Below are positions 53,632 through 63,928 of a stretch of 64,000 nucleotides of DNA, in pieces. This stretch comes from Thalassobacterium maritimum. Its GTDB lineage: Bacteria > Verrucomicrobiota > Verrucomicrobiia > Opitutales > Coraliomargaritaceae. The first letter of the stretch is position 1; each line of letters opens with the position of its first letter. The DNA is taken from assembly GCF_031127805.1 (NCBI RefSeq), contig NZ_JARXHW010000001.1, forward strand, positions 1 through 64,000. The letters run 5' to 3'. Below the pieces are notes generated by a model that was given only the letters and a program-made list of their open reading frames with translations, made no database searches and had not been told where the DNA came from. A program made the position numbers and the translations under genes.

Positions 53632-54916
53632 TGGCATCACTCCAGAACAACTACTTAAAGAAGGCTCAGGCGTGACAAAAAGGCTAATCAAAAACACAAA
53701 TACACAAAGAGTTCTATTTGTTTTGGGATCCGGCGTCTCATCAAGAATTTGTCCCGATGTGCAGGAACTGACGCGAACTGTTCTGAACCCAAATCCAAAA
53801 TGGTTCGGTTACGATCAAGACAAGGAATTCCGCGCAATCGTCGACTTCCTCAAAGCACTGGAAGAACATGCGAGGCCCACTACAGGCGCATGCACATACG
53901 AAGATCTATTCTCTATGTGCGATCAACTCGCAAAATTTGAACTGGGAATCATACCCGACCCTGCACTCCGACTGTTTCGCGACAAGATATATGAAGAAAG
54001 TAAATCGCAGTGGGCATTTTATGCACAAGAAGATAAATCATATCTACAAAAGTTGCCATTAGCGGCGATCAGCCAAAAGGCCCAGCACGCCATACACACA
54101 GTCATTCGTAGAGCCTTAATCAGCAAAAATGATCCGGGTAATCAACTCAACCTCATCGCAGAGGTCATACACAAATTGGGGCCAGGAAATGTAGATATCC
54201 TGACTCTAAACCATGACTGCTTAGTTGAAGCTTTACTTGATCGCCAAGGCATCAAGTGGACAGACGGATTCGATTCTCGAATTTCACAAGATGGCGATGT
54301 CATTAACTTCGATGCGCAAGCTTTCGAACACCGTAGTCGAGTTCGAATTGTCAAAATGCATGGAGGCTGTGATTGGCATTACGCTGGAACCTCAATTGAG
54401 AATTTTCGTTGGGTTAAGAACCCCACAGAAAGTGAAATAGACCTGTGCAGTGATGCGCACGGGGATCAATTTCGTAGCATCGTAGAACGTGCACCGACTC
54501 TGACTGGCACAACAACAAAAGCATCAGCATACACTGAAGGAGTTCACGCAGAACTCTACATTGAGGCTAAAAAACTATTAACCGAGCATGATCGGATCAT
54601 CTGCTCAGGATATGGCTGGAACGATTATGGCTTCAACACGATGCTAGCTGAATGGGGAAAGCGTCAATTGTGGCACGAGAAAACACGACGACATCCCCAA
54701 TTATTACTACTCCATACAGAAAGCAAACTGGGGGAATTCAAACATCCTAAAAACCACAAACACCTCAGAAGAAATTTATGGTTTTGGCCTTTGAGCTGGG
54801 AAGAGGACTTATCCCTGATTTGGAATGAGAGCTATTTAGACTGGTTTCGTTGTCACAAGAAATGGCTGAGTTGCACCCGGTTTTCAGAAATTGAAGATTT
54901 GTTCTCAGACCAGTAG
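53612..54916 (+). CDS. SIR2-like NAD-binding protein, possible defence effector
   Basis: A 434-aa protein with SIR2-type motifs: VLFVLGSGVSSR for the nucleotide, ILTLNHDCLVEALL, IVKMHGGCDW and IICSGYGWNDYGFNTMLAEW. Such stand-alone SIR2 domains hydrolyse NAD in abortive-infection systems (for example Thoeris ThsA and DSR). No other effector domain is seen in the last 80 residues. It overlaps dinD by 20 bases. A role in phage defence is inferred from the family; the pairing with DinD is not one I know as a named system. Confidence 0.75.
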   Translation: MKGIKYDGITPEQLLKEGSGVTKRLIKNTNTQRVLFVLGSGVSSRICPDVQELTRTVLNPNPKWFGYDQDKEFRAIVDFLKALEEHARPTTGACTYEDLFSMCDQLAKFELGIIPDPALRLFRDKIYEESKSQWAFYAQEDKSYLQKLPLAAISQKAQHAIHTVIRRALISKNDPGNQLNLIAEVIHKLGPGNVDILTLNHDCLVEALLDRQGIKWTDGFDSRISQDGDVINFDAQAFEHRSRVRIVKMHGGCDWHYAGTSIENFRWVKNPTESEIDLCSDAHGDQFRSIVERAPTLTGTTTKASAYTEGVHAELYIEAKKLLTEHDRIICSGYGWNDYGFNTMLAEWGKRQLWHEKTRRHPQLLLLHTESKLGEFKHPKNHKHLRRNLWFWPLSWEEDLSLIWNESYLDWFRCHKKWLSCTRFSEIEDLFSDQ

Positions 54917-55503
54917 AGCCGCTCTTGCTTCGATTACTTTGTGGAAGCCATCCTTTGCCCCGCCTAACTGAGCCTTTTCCTAACCACCGATATACTTCAA
55001 GAGGTCGCGTGTTCGGATAATAGCGGACGGATAGCCGTTCTACATCAAAATAAAATTAACATACAAACCATAAAGCGTCACATTACGGTTTGTCGATACT
55101 CCAAAAAAACGACGCCTTCGCTCTGCTCGTAAAGCCACATGCTCATCTTATTCGCAGTGATCACTGCCGTCGTTCATAGCACCCAGCCAGACAAGAGGAG
55201 GTCATCGTTCCAAAGCGACAAGACCGGGCGCGAAGCAAACCGGACCCTATTCAATTTCGAACGCAAAGGTCTTATTTAATATGACACCTTAGGCCTGCTC
55301 TAAATTCTAGCAGTGCGGTATCCTCGGTTCTCTGAACCGGGGCGGCGAGGCTCGCTGAGCCGTAACCGGCATTTGAATTAGCCTTCGACCAAAGATTACA
55401 TTTCATACTATTCCTAAAAGTGTTTGATCCTATTGAGACCTCAGCTCGCCCTTCAAAAAGCTCCGCGGACGCCTCGCGAAGCAATCCCGACTTCGTCCGC
55501 CAG
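54917..55503. other. Gene-free region with decayed copy of a neighbouring gene end
   Basis: Bases 55110-55181 are about three-quarters identical to 63931-64000 and read in the same direction. The matching end is the C-terminus of the gene at the right edge. The copy has stops and an indel. The rest (to 55503) is unassigned; a minus-strand frame at 55272-55484 has no supportive features. Confidence 0.55.
55110..55181 (-). pseudogene. Relic of the gene end found at 63931-64000
   Basis: It aligns with one inserted base and scattered changes; words such as GCCTTCGC, CTGCTCGTA and AGCCAC are kept. With its partner it flanks the 8-kb subtilisin-like gene as direct repeats. This may mark an old insertion or duplication. 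Confidence 0.55.
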
Positions 55504-58500
55504 TTACGGCTGACGATTCAGGGTATAGTCTAATTTGATAAAAGAACGATCGGCTTCACTAAATGGAATTTCGACTTCAATGTATTGCGATTGTGCGTCT
55601 TCTTCTATGATTCGCGTATGCGACTGCAGCGGCTCCCAGCCCGAGTCCAAGTTTGAGGTATTCAAAACTTGAATACCTCCGTCTAACTCGCCCCGACGTG
55701 CCCAGTATCGGAGCACCAAACTACTCGTTGTGAACTCTGTGCTCATCACTTCGGCGCTTTGATTGAATAACTGAGGATCACTGCCTGACAAATACTCTTG
55801 TATATTTAATAACTGATCGCCGTCGGGGTCGCCTGTGGGTTCCAGATCAGCCCCACTCACTCCGACCAACTCTGCCGCCTGCCACTGAGCGTATGTTTGC
55901 CCAAAATGAGCGACTAGTATTTGATCTGCATTCATCGTCAAATCGAGGGCGGCATGACTGCTATCTGAATCACCGGACCATCTGATGAATGACCAGCCAT
56001 CTTCAGGAACCGCAGTGAGCGTGACCGTCTCCCCATCTTCAAACCGATCCTGAGGGACCGTAGAATCAATACGTCCGGCACCGACGACATCGTGAACTAA
56101 TAAATGGTAGCTGGTAAAGGAAGCCGTCAGGTCCTTATCCTCACTCATCGTGAGAGTCAGTTGATTCAAGCCACCTGGCGTATCACCTTCCCATCCGGTG
56201 AATTCAGTATGCTTATCCTCCAGAGCAACCAAATTCACCTGCGCATTACTTGTGTAGCGAACAGCATTGGTATCTTGACCGGTCTCACCATCGCCGCTGG
56301 TCGATACGTTGAGTAACCATTCTGGAACCACGACACTCGCCACGCTTGTGCTCTTAAAGTTGTTGTTTGAGTATTTTTCCTGAGCGGAGTCTTTTGGATT
56401 AATCTGCGACAGCACATAATAGCTGCCCCCCTTAATCGTATCAGGCAGCGTCCCCTCGGTCACCCACTGATTGCTCTGCATGGGGTCTGGCAACCCTGCT
56501 GCCACACTCGCCACACCGAGCACTGCATCATCGTCGCTCCAATACTTATCTTTTGATAATCTAAATTCGATATCGAAAGGCACTGAAGTGCTGGTCTCAG
56601 AACTGGCATTAAACACTTCGAAATCGAGTGCTATCGTATCACCGATACCATATTCACCCGCCGTCACGTTTAGCGAGCGATTCACCCAGTCGAATTCTGA
56701 ATATAGAATCAATCGCGATCCAGTAAGGTATAAGTTCCCATCGACCGTGGATGCTCCATCGACGAAGTCAATTTGCTTGAGCAACTCCCAACTAAGCCCA
56801 TCGGCAGAAGCATACAAGTCGCCGTCAGAATTAACATAAACCAGACCATCTAAGCCTGCAGCAAGATCGTCTGGTGTATTAGATCCGGCAGGGAGTGTCG
56901 TGGCTGATTGCGTCCAAGTCAGGCCATCAGTTGATCGATAGGTAACATAACTGCCATATGAGCTATAAGAGAGCAGAACCACTGCACCATCAATTTCAAC
57001 AAAATCATAGATCTTGCTAGCTGGGGAGACGCCTGCCGCCCAAGTCGCACCATTGTCATACGAGATCGCGAGATCACTGATTCCCGAAAGGCTTGTGCCT
57101 TGGAGAGCAATCAGCATCGAAGCCCCCGGCACGACAGCCACCGTATTTAGCGTCGCATCGACTACAAAATACTCCCAATGGATACCGTCACTTGAACGCG
57201 CAAATTTTCCATCAGAAGCAGCGGCGACAAATAAACCACGCAGGCGATCAAAGCGTATTTCTGTAGGTGCGTCTTCTAATACAAGAGTCCAGTTTTTACC
57301 GTCGGTTGATTGATAGAGGTCAGAATTGATACGTACCAAAAACTTCCCGGCACCATACACCACATCTTCGATTGATTGAATCATCGTCCAACCGTCGAAG
57401 CCCGTAGTCGGCCGATGCCACGACTTGCCCGCATCCTCGGACCACGCAATTCCAGGATAGTGTAAGCTGTGATTCGCGACCCAGATCCCGTTGCCCTCAA
57501 CGATGTTCTCAATGCGCATGGGATCGTTTTCCAACGTCTCCACTGTCCAGGACTGAAGATCGCGACTATAAGCAATTCCTTCATTCGTAACGGCGACAGC
57601 GTAACTGCCATCGGCAAGTTGCCAAATTTCAGATGAACCTGAGGGTTTGCTAGCTAACCTTGACCAGTTGACTCCATCAAGTGAGCGATAAACCGCGGAA
57701 CGTGTGACGCCCACATACTGCCCTGAAAAATACTCAATGCTCTCCGCGAAGGCGTCTCCAGTGCTTGCCTCCCACAAAAGTCCATCTTCGGAGCAGGCCA
57801 AAATCTCATCATCATCGAAAAGAAAAAAGCGATTAGCCAAGAATTCAATACGATCCGGAGTCGCTCCAGCCCAAGCCGCAGGGCTCCATGCATTCAAGTC
57901 GGACGAGAATTGCACACTTCCGTCTGCCATGATCGCCACAAACCGGTCCAGCCCCCAAGCCGCATCAACGGCACGCCCTAACCCTGTATTCGTAAACTGC
58001 ACCTCATAATCCGATGTAATTTCAAATGTATATAAAGCGGTATCAATCGAATAGCCGCTATTAATCGCAAGACCACGCCCCGAATCTCCCAACACGATTT
58101 TTGAGAGATTGAAAAGCGATTTTGTTGGCGAATTAAACCACTGAAATCCGTCGACGGAGAAAACAATACCATCTCCAAGGCTCGACATCGAATAAGGCGC
58201 TGCAAAAATACCATCATTGAACTGAAGCGCCTGAATGATCGTTACATTACTTCCCTCCATTTGAGAGGCAACCCAGTTCTGCCCATCAAGTGAGGTGTAA
58301 AATACACCCTCGCTGCTTGATAAAATCTGCAGCTCATTGCCAGCAACCGCGAAGCTAGGTTTTGAATCCAGTTTGGGGAGTTGTAGAGTCTCCCAAGTTT
58401 CAAAGTCACTACTTCGTAAGGTTATGCCATCTCGTGTGAAAAGATAAATATCGTCCCCGAACTGCGCGCTTCCAACGGTCTCATAAAGACTATAAGGCGA

Positions 58501-61500
58501 ATACCACGCGGGATTCTGACTTTTATTCACCGATATTTTGATCAATGCACTTGTTCTCAGGCCACTGTCATCGGTAGCAATTGCTCTGAGGTCGCCCAAA
58601 CCGCTTTCTTTGACGAAGACGTTAAACTCGTGACTTCCTTCAGTAGTGCTACTGTAAACCAGGTCGCCACGCCAATAGCAGTTAATCGAGTTGAAGTGTC
58701 CTTCAGGATCGAAGGCTGTGATTTGAACAGGCACATCAGTAAATTCAGATACAGTGCCATAGTCGACGGGAGCGACGATCTCACAAACTGGCGCGCTGGA
58801 TACCGGCGTTCCTGATTGCATAATCAGCCCGTCGTCACCAACTCCGACAATCGTGTTCAGCCCAAACGCCACATCATTAAACGGAGCATTGAGTGCGCTA
58901 GTGCCCCAAGTGATTCCATCTGCGGATAAATATATCTGACTCCCGGATACGATACCAAACTGGCTTCCAATCCTGAAAAGATTCGGGATCGAACTAAGGG
59001 TCAAATTTGTGGTATGACTGCTCCAACTGGAGCCACCATCTGCTGAGATATGAAATTTGCGGTAAGCATCATAGACATAGATTTTGCCACCCTCTGCCAA
59101 GATACCATTCTGATACCCTTGTCCACCGGGAAGCGCGAGCACTTCCCATAGCTCACCGTCTGTAGTGACCGACACACGGGACCAGCTAGATACAATAATT
59201 CGACCGTCCATCGCATACAAACGAGAATTCCCAGAGACAGAAATCTCTTCGTTTTGTGTCCAGTGACTACCATCCGTAGATTCGTAAAGTTTGGCAGAAC
59301 TGCTACTACCATGATCGTATTGAATCATATAGTAACGCCCATTTCCGAAAACGATATCAACTAACAGACCTTGCTGAGCATTCAGCAGCGGTTCTAAACT
59401 CGCGGGGTGAGTGCCCCGATATAGATACTGGTTCCCACTGGAATATGGGTTCGAAGACTTTGCCCAGAATAGGTCGTTCGCATAATGAATATCGCCGACA
59501 CTATAATCCGCCGAGCTCGGCGTTACAATCTGGCTCCAATCACTCCCGTCGGCGGAATAGTACATTCTGCCTGAATAAGAAGTCTTCCAGAAGGCATAAA
59601 ATCCGTGGTCGGTCGAAATGACTCGATCCAGATCGTCAGTGATCCGATTAAATTCCTCCAAATTTAAGTTCTCAACAGTAGTCGAACTGGCAAGCAAGCC
59701 GCCTTCGCCACCAACAAGGATCCGATCATTATCTGCAATTGCCTGGGTAATATCCTTCGCCGTAGTCGAGCCACGAACGTATTGTAGCCCAGACCAATTC
59801 GGTAGGGATGTAGATGTATAATAGCTTCGTCCTTCGAAGCCATAGAATTGACCGTCATGAAACCCCATCACTTCTTTCAAGTCCCCATTTCCCAGAGCAT
59901 CCCAAGTGATACCGTCTACAGAACGAAAGACCGCCGATGAGAAATTCACATAGAAATACCCCTCAATAAAATGACAATACTCCCAATTATGCGAAGCGCC
60001 GTAAGGAACGGTCGCTTCCACCCAGTTGACGCCATCTGAGCTGGAGTAAACTGTCTTAGAATTCGATTTGAATGCAAGAAAACGCCCACCGCCGGCTCGC
60101 AGCATACCAATATTCGTCAGCGAAGTCGTCGACCAATCAATGCCATTACTTGAGTGCCAAATACGGCGATCTCCTGTGCGCAAGACAAACAGCCCATTTT
60201 CAAATTCAATGCTTTGTGGTGTTTCATTTCCAAAACTGACCAAGTGCTTCGTCCAAACGACGCCATCAGGAGACGTTAAGACCGGCTTTGGATCGAAAAA
60301 TGAACCTTCCCCGAGTCCAACGGCAACAAACTGACCATTGCCATAAGTAAGGTCAAAAACACGCACATCACCGGGCAACTCGATGGATTGCCAGACACCA
60401 CCATCAATAGATTTTAAAAGCACCGACTCAGTTCCGGTGGCAACGGCATAGTAGACGCCATCGTGTATCAGCATGCTTCGTATCTCTGCACCCTGTGGCA
60501 GCGGGTTTCTCCAGATCCAATCTTCTAAAGGATTCGCAACCACATCCAATGCCATCGGGCGAGAAAGTCGCGTGCCCTCACTATTAGAGACAAGCACTTC
60601 ATAGATGCCAGCATCGGCACCTTCAACATGATTAAAACTCAGAACCGGAGCATCTTCATCAGGTAGAATGACGCCGTCTTTTTTCCACTGATAAGTTAAT
60701 GGTGCGCTCCCATAAGCTCGCACGGATAATTCTGCATAAGAGCTACTGGCCAATGCTTTACTAGACGATTGCCAGGCGATTTCAGGCGCGCTCAGAAACT
60801 GCATGATCGTGCTCGCGTCACTTTGTACGCTCGTATGCTCATTTCTGATCAAGCAATGGTAGCTACCAAAGTCTTCTTCACGTAAGGAGTAAAACCGCAA
60901 GATGCTTTGATTGCCTCCCGCAATCGCATTGCCGTCACGATACCACTGATAAGAGAGGTCCAGTCCACTACTGGCTCCCACAGAAAGAGTGACGACATCA
61001 CCAACCTTGGCATTTCTCGACTGAGGTTGTGAGTAAATCGAAATATCACTTTTATAAGCACCGTTTAGCTGAAAATCACCTGCAGGAGTTTCTCGGTAAG
61101 AATCAACGACAAAGAAATACTCTTGCCCACTTTCAGCCGTGAATTGGAGCGCGCTCGTCAATGAACGACCACCATCATCATCTGAAGCCACCTCACTCAA
61201 AACGCCTGCATCCCGCGTATAGACTGCTAGAACAGTATCAAAGCCCGAACCCAGTGTATTTAAATAAAAGACTTCATCCTCAGCAGCAACCCACTGATAC
61301 CAAACACTCCGAGAAGTCGCCACCCCGGCATGCCGGGGCTCCAGCGGTTCATGAGTCGCCGCAAAATTAAAACCATCCACGGAGAAGTTCGAAGCCTCAA
61401 TGCGGACCGCTTCATTAATATTATCATTTGCAGCGCGCTGCATGAGAGTTAAATGAAACGTATTCAGCGCTTCACCCGTTGAATCGACTCGAATGCGGTA

Positions 61501-63540
61501 GGTCGTGCCCGCCTCAGTCTGAAAATAGCCAGACCGGCTGCTCGATTGACTTGACAGAAGTGCTGTCTCGTTGACTTGCGACTCTTTAAAAACCGCCACC
61601 CAGCCCTCATTCGAACTCGCTTGAAAGCCTAACTGCATCCAACCATCTTGCTCACTCGTGATAGTGAACCACAAACTGCCCGTTCCATCCATGGGGGCCT
61701 GATAGCCAATGAGCGCCTCATCCACCGTTGCACCGACGGTGCTCCCAGTCCACTCAGCATAGGGCCATGACAGTTCAATCGCATCATCATAGGCATCTCC
61801 CATGACTGCGCTGCTGCTTAGCTCCAACGCATTATTCAACGACAGTATGCCCGCAAAGCGTACCTTCCCCTGCATCGCGTCGGTATTTTTGACCGACGCA
61901 TAAAGTCGATTCAAGAGCTCATCGACCCCCTCATCTGGATACTCAGCCTTCAATAATGCCAGTGCTCCACTCACATGTGGTGCAGCCATGGACGTGCCAC
62001 TCAAATATCGATAAGAACTATCCCCCACCTCGCGCGGGCGTGGAGGCACCCCATCGACATACCTGCCCATAACAAATGATGTCGACCAAATCGATTCACC
62101 GGGCGCAGAGAGATCAACAGTACCAGTTCCGAAATTCGAGAACGTGGATAACTCCCCGTCACGTCGGTGAGACGCAACCGATACGATATTATTCAAATCA
62201 TAGCAGGCAGGGAACTGTGGCTGATAATCATTATTTCCGGAGTTATTTCCCGCCGATGCCACAAAAATGACACCATTCGCGTATGCGTATGCGAGCGCAG
62301 TTTGCATCGCCGCGCTCTCACCTCCACCACCAAAGCTGCCGTTTATAATATCCGCTCCCATGTTGACGGCATAATAGACACCGCTAATCGCGCCTGAAGT
62401 CGTCCCACGTCCATTCTCGCCCAGAAACTTCAGCGCCATCAACTGCACATCCCATGCAACACCGGTGACTCCAATACTATTATTGCCGACCGCGCCCACC
62501 GTGCCTGCGACATGCGTCCCATGCCCATTATCATCATCTGGGCTCTTCGATGGATTTATAAAATTCGCTCCATGAATATCATCAATCCACCCGTTGCCAT
62601 CGTTATCAATGCCGTCACCAGCGATCTCCGCTGAATTCACCCACATATTAGCCGCGAGGTCCTCATGAAATGTCAAAATACCAGTGTCTAAAATCGCGAC
62701 AACGACCTCCGCGGCCGAGGTCCGACGCTCCCAAGCCTCTCTCGCATCGATATCGTAGTTGGAATAATGATTAAGGCCCCACAAAGTATCATGCTCATAC
62801 GCAGGATCATTCGCGGCTAACTGTCCTAATTTCAAATAGTCAGGCTCCACCGATGCAACCACATGTGTCATCGTCGCAATTTCGCGTTGCGCCTCAGTAA
62901 GCGCCTCTTCACTCACCAGCGGATCAAAGGCTGCGAGCAAAAAAGGACTCGTAGCGGGAGTGTCCCGAACCTCATACCCCGCAGCAAGAATAGCTTGCCG
63001 CAATTGCTCTTTGCTCGTGCCAGCCTCAGGCATCACGATTAAATGGTCCGCGACCATCGAACGAACAGATTGCACTGCATCAGCAGCGTCCTCAACTGGC
63101 GCCGGCACCACTTCTTCAGATCGAATTAGTGGATAATGAAAATCGGTTTCGTAGAGGCGAACAAACCTTCGAGGTCCGTGCGCGTCTTTGGGGATCTCCC
63201 AAGTCCGCAAAACCTGCGTCGTAGATGAGTCAAGAAAGCCCGGAATTCGACTCACTAGGGCCGAGCCTAGTCGCGCATCGTCATCCTGAACTTCGTCTCG
63301 CGATTCTGCTACAATCGTAGAGCCCAGAGTATGATCTAAGCGGGTCGAAGGAAGCGTATTAGTGACTGTGTTGCCAGAAGCACTCTGCAGGCGATCGTCA
63401 GCAGAAGCGATCACTTCGCCTTGAGATAAGGTGGAAACTATGGCTTGATGCTTTGTCTCTCCGCCCTGCTGGCTCAGGAACAAGAATAGTAATACAGCGG
63501 AGGCACAAATAAATGTATAAAATTTATTAAATTTTCCCAT
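55504..63540 (-). CDS. Giant exported subtilisin-like protein, about 2678 aa
   Basis: From the ATG at 63540 (MGKFNKFYTFICASAVLLFL) the protein has a signal peptide, an inhibitor-like propeptide and an S8 protease domain with all three catalytic residues: VVVAILDTGI, DNGHGTHVAGTVG and SGTSMAAPHVSGALALLKAE. A pre-peptidase-like domain and two Ig-like repeats (ADAGIYEVLVSNSEGTRLSR) follow, then over 1000 residues of blade-like repeats of the form SxDGxxWxxx. A CARDB-like domain (YGIGDTIALDFEVFNASSET), InlB-type B repeats (EFTGWEGDTPGG) and a calcium-loop end (DPDGDQLLNIQEYLSGSDPQ) come last. There is no PEP-CTERM signal. It would act outside the cell; the substrate is unknown. Confidence 0.88.
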   Translation of the reverse strand: MGKFNKFYTFICASAVLLFLFLSQQGGETKHQAIVSTLSQGEVIASADDRLQSASGNTVTNTLPSTRLDHTLGSTIVAESRDEVQDDDARLGSALVSRIPGFLDSSTTQVLRTWEIPKDAHGPRRFVRLYETDFHYPLIRSEEVVPAPVEDAADAVQSVRSMVADHLIVMPEAGTSKEQLRQAILAAGYEVRDTPATSPFLLAAFDPLVSEEALTEAQREIATMTHVVASVEPDYLKLGQLAANDPAYEHDTLWGLNHYSNYDIDAREAWERRTSAAEVVVAILDTGILTFHEDLAANMWVNSAEIAGDGIDNDGNGWIDDIHGANFINPSKSPDDDNGHGTHVAGTVGAVGNNSIGVTGVAWDVQLMALKFLGENGRGTTSGAISGVYYAVNMGADIINGSFGGGGESAAMQTALAYAYANGVIFVASAGNNSGNNDYQPQFPACYDLNNIVSVASHRRDGELSTFSNFGTGTVDLSAPGESIWSTSFVMGRYVDGVPPRPREVGDSSYRYLSGTSMAAPHVSGALALLKAEYPDEGVDELLNRLYASVKNTDAMQGKVRFAGILSLNNALELSSSAVMGDAYDDAIELSWPYAEWTGSTVGATVDEALIGYQAPMDGTGSLWFTITSEQDGWMQLGFQASSNEGWVAVFKESQVNETALLSSQSSSRSGYFQTEAGTTYRIRVDSTGEALNTFHLTLMQRAANDNINEAVRIEASNFSVDGFNFAATHEPLEPRHAGVATSRSVWYQWVAAEDEVFYLNTLGSGFDTVLAVYTRDAGVLSEVASDDDGGRSLTSALQFTAESGQEYFFVVDSYRETPAGDFQLNGAYKSDISIYSQPQSRNAKVGDVVTLSVGASSGLDLSYQWYRDGNAIAGGNQSILRFYSLREEDFGSYHCLIRNEHTSVQSDASTIMQFLSAPEIAWQSSSKALASSSYAELSVRAYGSAPLTYQWKKDGVILPDEDAPVLSFNHVEGADAGIYEVLVSNSEGTRLSRPMALDVVANPLEDWIWRNPLPQGAEIRSMLIHDGVYYAVATGTESVLLKSIDGGVWQSIELPGDVRVFDLTYGNGQFVAVGLGEGSFFDPKPVLTSPDGVVWTKHLVSFGNETPQSIEFENGLFVLRTGDRRIWHSSNGIDWSTTSLTNIGMLRAGGGRFLAFKSNSKTVYSSSDGVNWVEATVPYGASHNWEYCHFIEGYFYVNFSSAVFRSVDGITWDALGNGDLKEVMGFHDGQFYGFEGRSYYTSTSLPNWSGLQYVRGSTTAKDITQAIADNDRILVGGEGGLLASSTTVENLNLEEFNRITDDLDRVISTDHGFYAFWKTSYSGRMYYSADGSDWSQIVTPSSADYSVGDIHYANDLFWAKSSNPYSSGNQYLYRGTHPASLEPLLNAQQGLLVDIVFGNGRYYMIQYDHGSSSSAKLYESTDGSHWTQNEEISVSGNSRLYAMDGRIIVSSWSRVSVTTDGELWEVLALPGGQGYQNGILAEGGKIYVYDAYRKFHISADGGSSWSSHTTNLTLSSIPNLFRIGSQFGIVSGSQIYLSADGITWGTSALNAPFNDVAFGLNTIVGVGDDGLIMQSGTPVSSAPVCEIVAPVDYGTVSEFTDVPVQITAFDPEGHFNSINCYWRGDLVYSSTTEGSHEFNVFVKESGLGDLRAIATDDSGLRTSALIKISVNKSQNPAWYSPYSLYETVGSAQFGDDIYLFTRDGITLRSSDFETWETLQLPKLDSKPSFAVAGNELQILSSSEGVFYTSLDGQNWVASQMEGSNVTIIQALQFNDGIFAAPYSMSSLGDGIVFSVDGFQWFNSPTKSLFNLSKIVLGDSGRGLAINSGYSIDTALYTFEITSDYEVQFTNTGLGRAVDAAWGLDRFVAIMADGSVQFSSDLNAWSPAAWAGATPDRIEFLANRFFLFDDDEILACSEDGLLWEASTGDAFAESIEYFSGQYVGVTRSAVYRSLDGVNWSRLASKPSGSSEIWQLADGSYAVAVTNEGIAYSRDLQSWTVETLENDPMRIENIVEGNGIWVANHSLHYPGIAWSEDAGKSWHRPTTGFDGWTMIQSIEDVVYGAGKFLVRINSDLYQSTDGKNWTLVLEDAPTEIRFDRLRGLFVAAASDGKFARSSDGIHWEYFVVDATLNTVAVVPGASMLIALQGTSLSGISDLAISYDNGATWAAGVSPASKIYDFVEIDGAVVLLSYSSYGSYVTYRSTDGLTWTQSATTLPAGSNTPDDLAAGLDGLVYVNSDGDLYASADGLSWELLKQIDFVDGASTVDGNLYLTGSRLILYSEFDWVNRSLNVTAGEYGIGDTIALDFEVFNASSETSTSVPFDIEFRLSKDKYWSDDDAVLGVASVAAGLPDPMQSNQWVTEGTLPDTIKGGSYYVLSQINPKDSAQEKYSNNNFKSTSVASVVVPEWLLNVSTSGDGETGQDTNAVRYTSNAQVNLVALEDKHTEFTGWEGDTPGGLNQLTLTMSEDKDLTASFTSYHLLVHDVVGAGRIDSTVPQDRFEDGETVTLTAVPEDGWSFIRWSGDSDSSHAALDLTMNADQILVAHFGQTYAQWQAAELVGVSGADLEPTGDPDGDQLLNIQEYLSGSDPQLFNQSAEVMSTEFTTSSLVLRYWARRGELDGGIQVLNTSNLDSGWEPLQSHTRIIEEDAQSQYIEVEIPFSEADRSFIKLDYTLNRQP

Positions 63541-63561
63541 CGGGAAAATGATAATTACCAA

Positions 63562-63928
63562 AATTCAATCCCTGCAACAGATAAACTTCGAAAAACACAG
63601 TTAGCATAACGCTCGATTCAACGAAATAGATTGATTGCAGTATAAGTTCCACACGTTGTGGCGCCTGCACATGTTGCATAAACAATGAAGCAGTCGAATG
63701 GTGCCTGCTTTCGAGGGCGTCAAGCGCAAGCCGCCGTCACCACGACTCACACGATTCATACCCGAGAAGCTGAAAGCCCACCGATCCACAGCAGCTCTCA
63801 TGACGCGGGCGGGCGCCCAAAGGCATAAAAAACAAGTCGCACCCCTACATCAATGATGCCGCCGCACTCAACATAATACGCAGCGCGATCGCTCCGGCAC
63901 TCGGCGGGCGTCACAAGTAACGCCCCCT
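63562..63928. other. Intergenic region upstream of the giant gene
   Basis: No gene is supported (a 66-codon minus frame at 63601-63801 has no good start). A REP-like arm, GCGTCACAAGTAACGCCCCC at 63908-63927, relates to the repeat near 1140. Promoter signals for the giant gene must lie close to 63540 but I cannot place them. Confidence 0.45.

Noticed and set aside
55272..55484. Minus-strand frame of 70 codons in the gap before the giant gene
   Set aside because: No ribosome-binding site, mixed composition, next to a relic; more likely chance.
63601..63801. Minus-strand frame of 66 codons upstream of the giant gene
   Set aside because: Composition and context do not support a gene.
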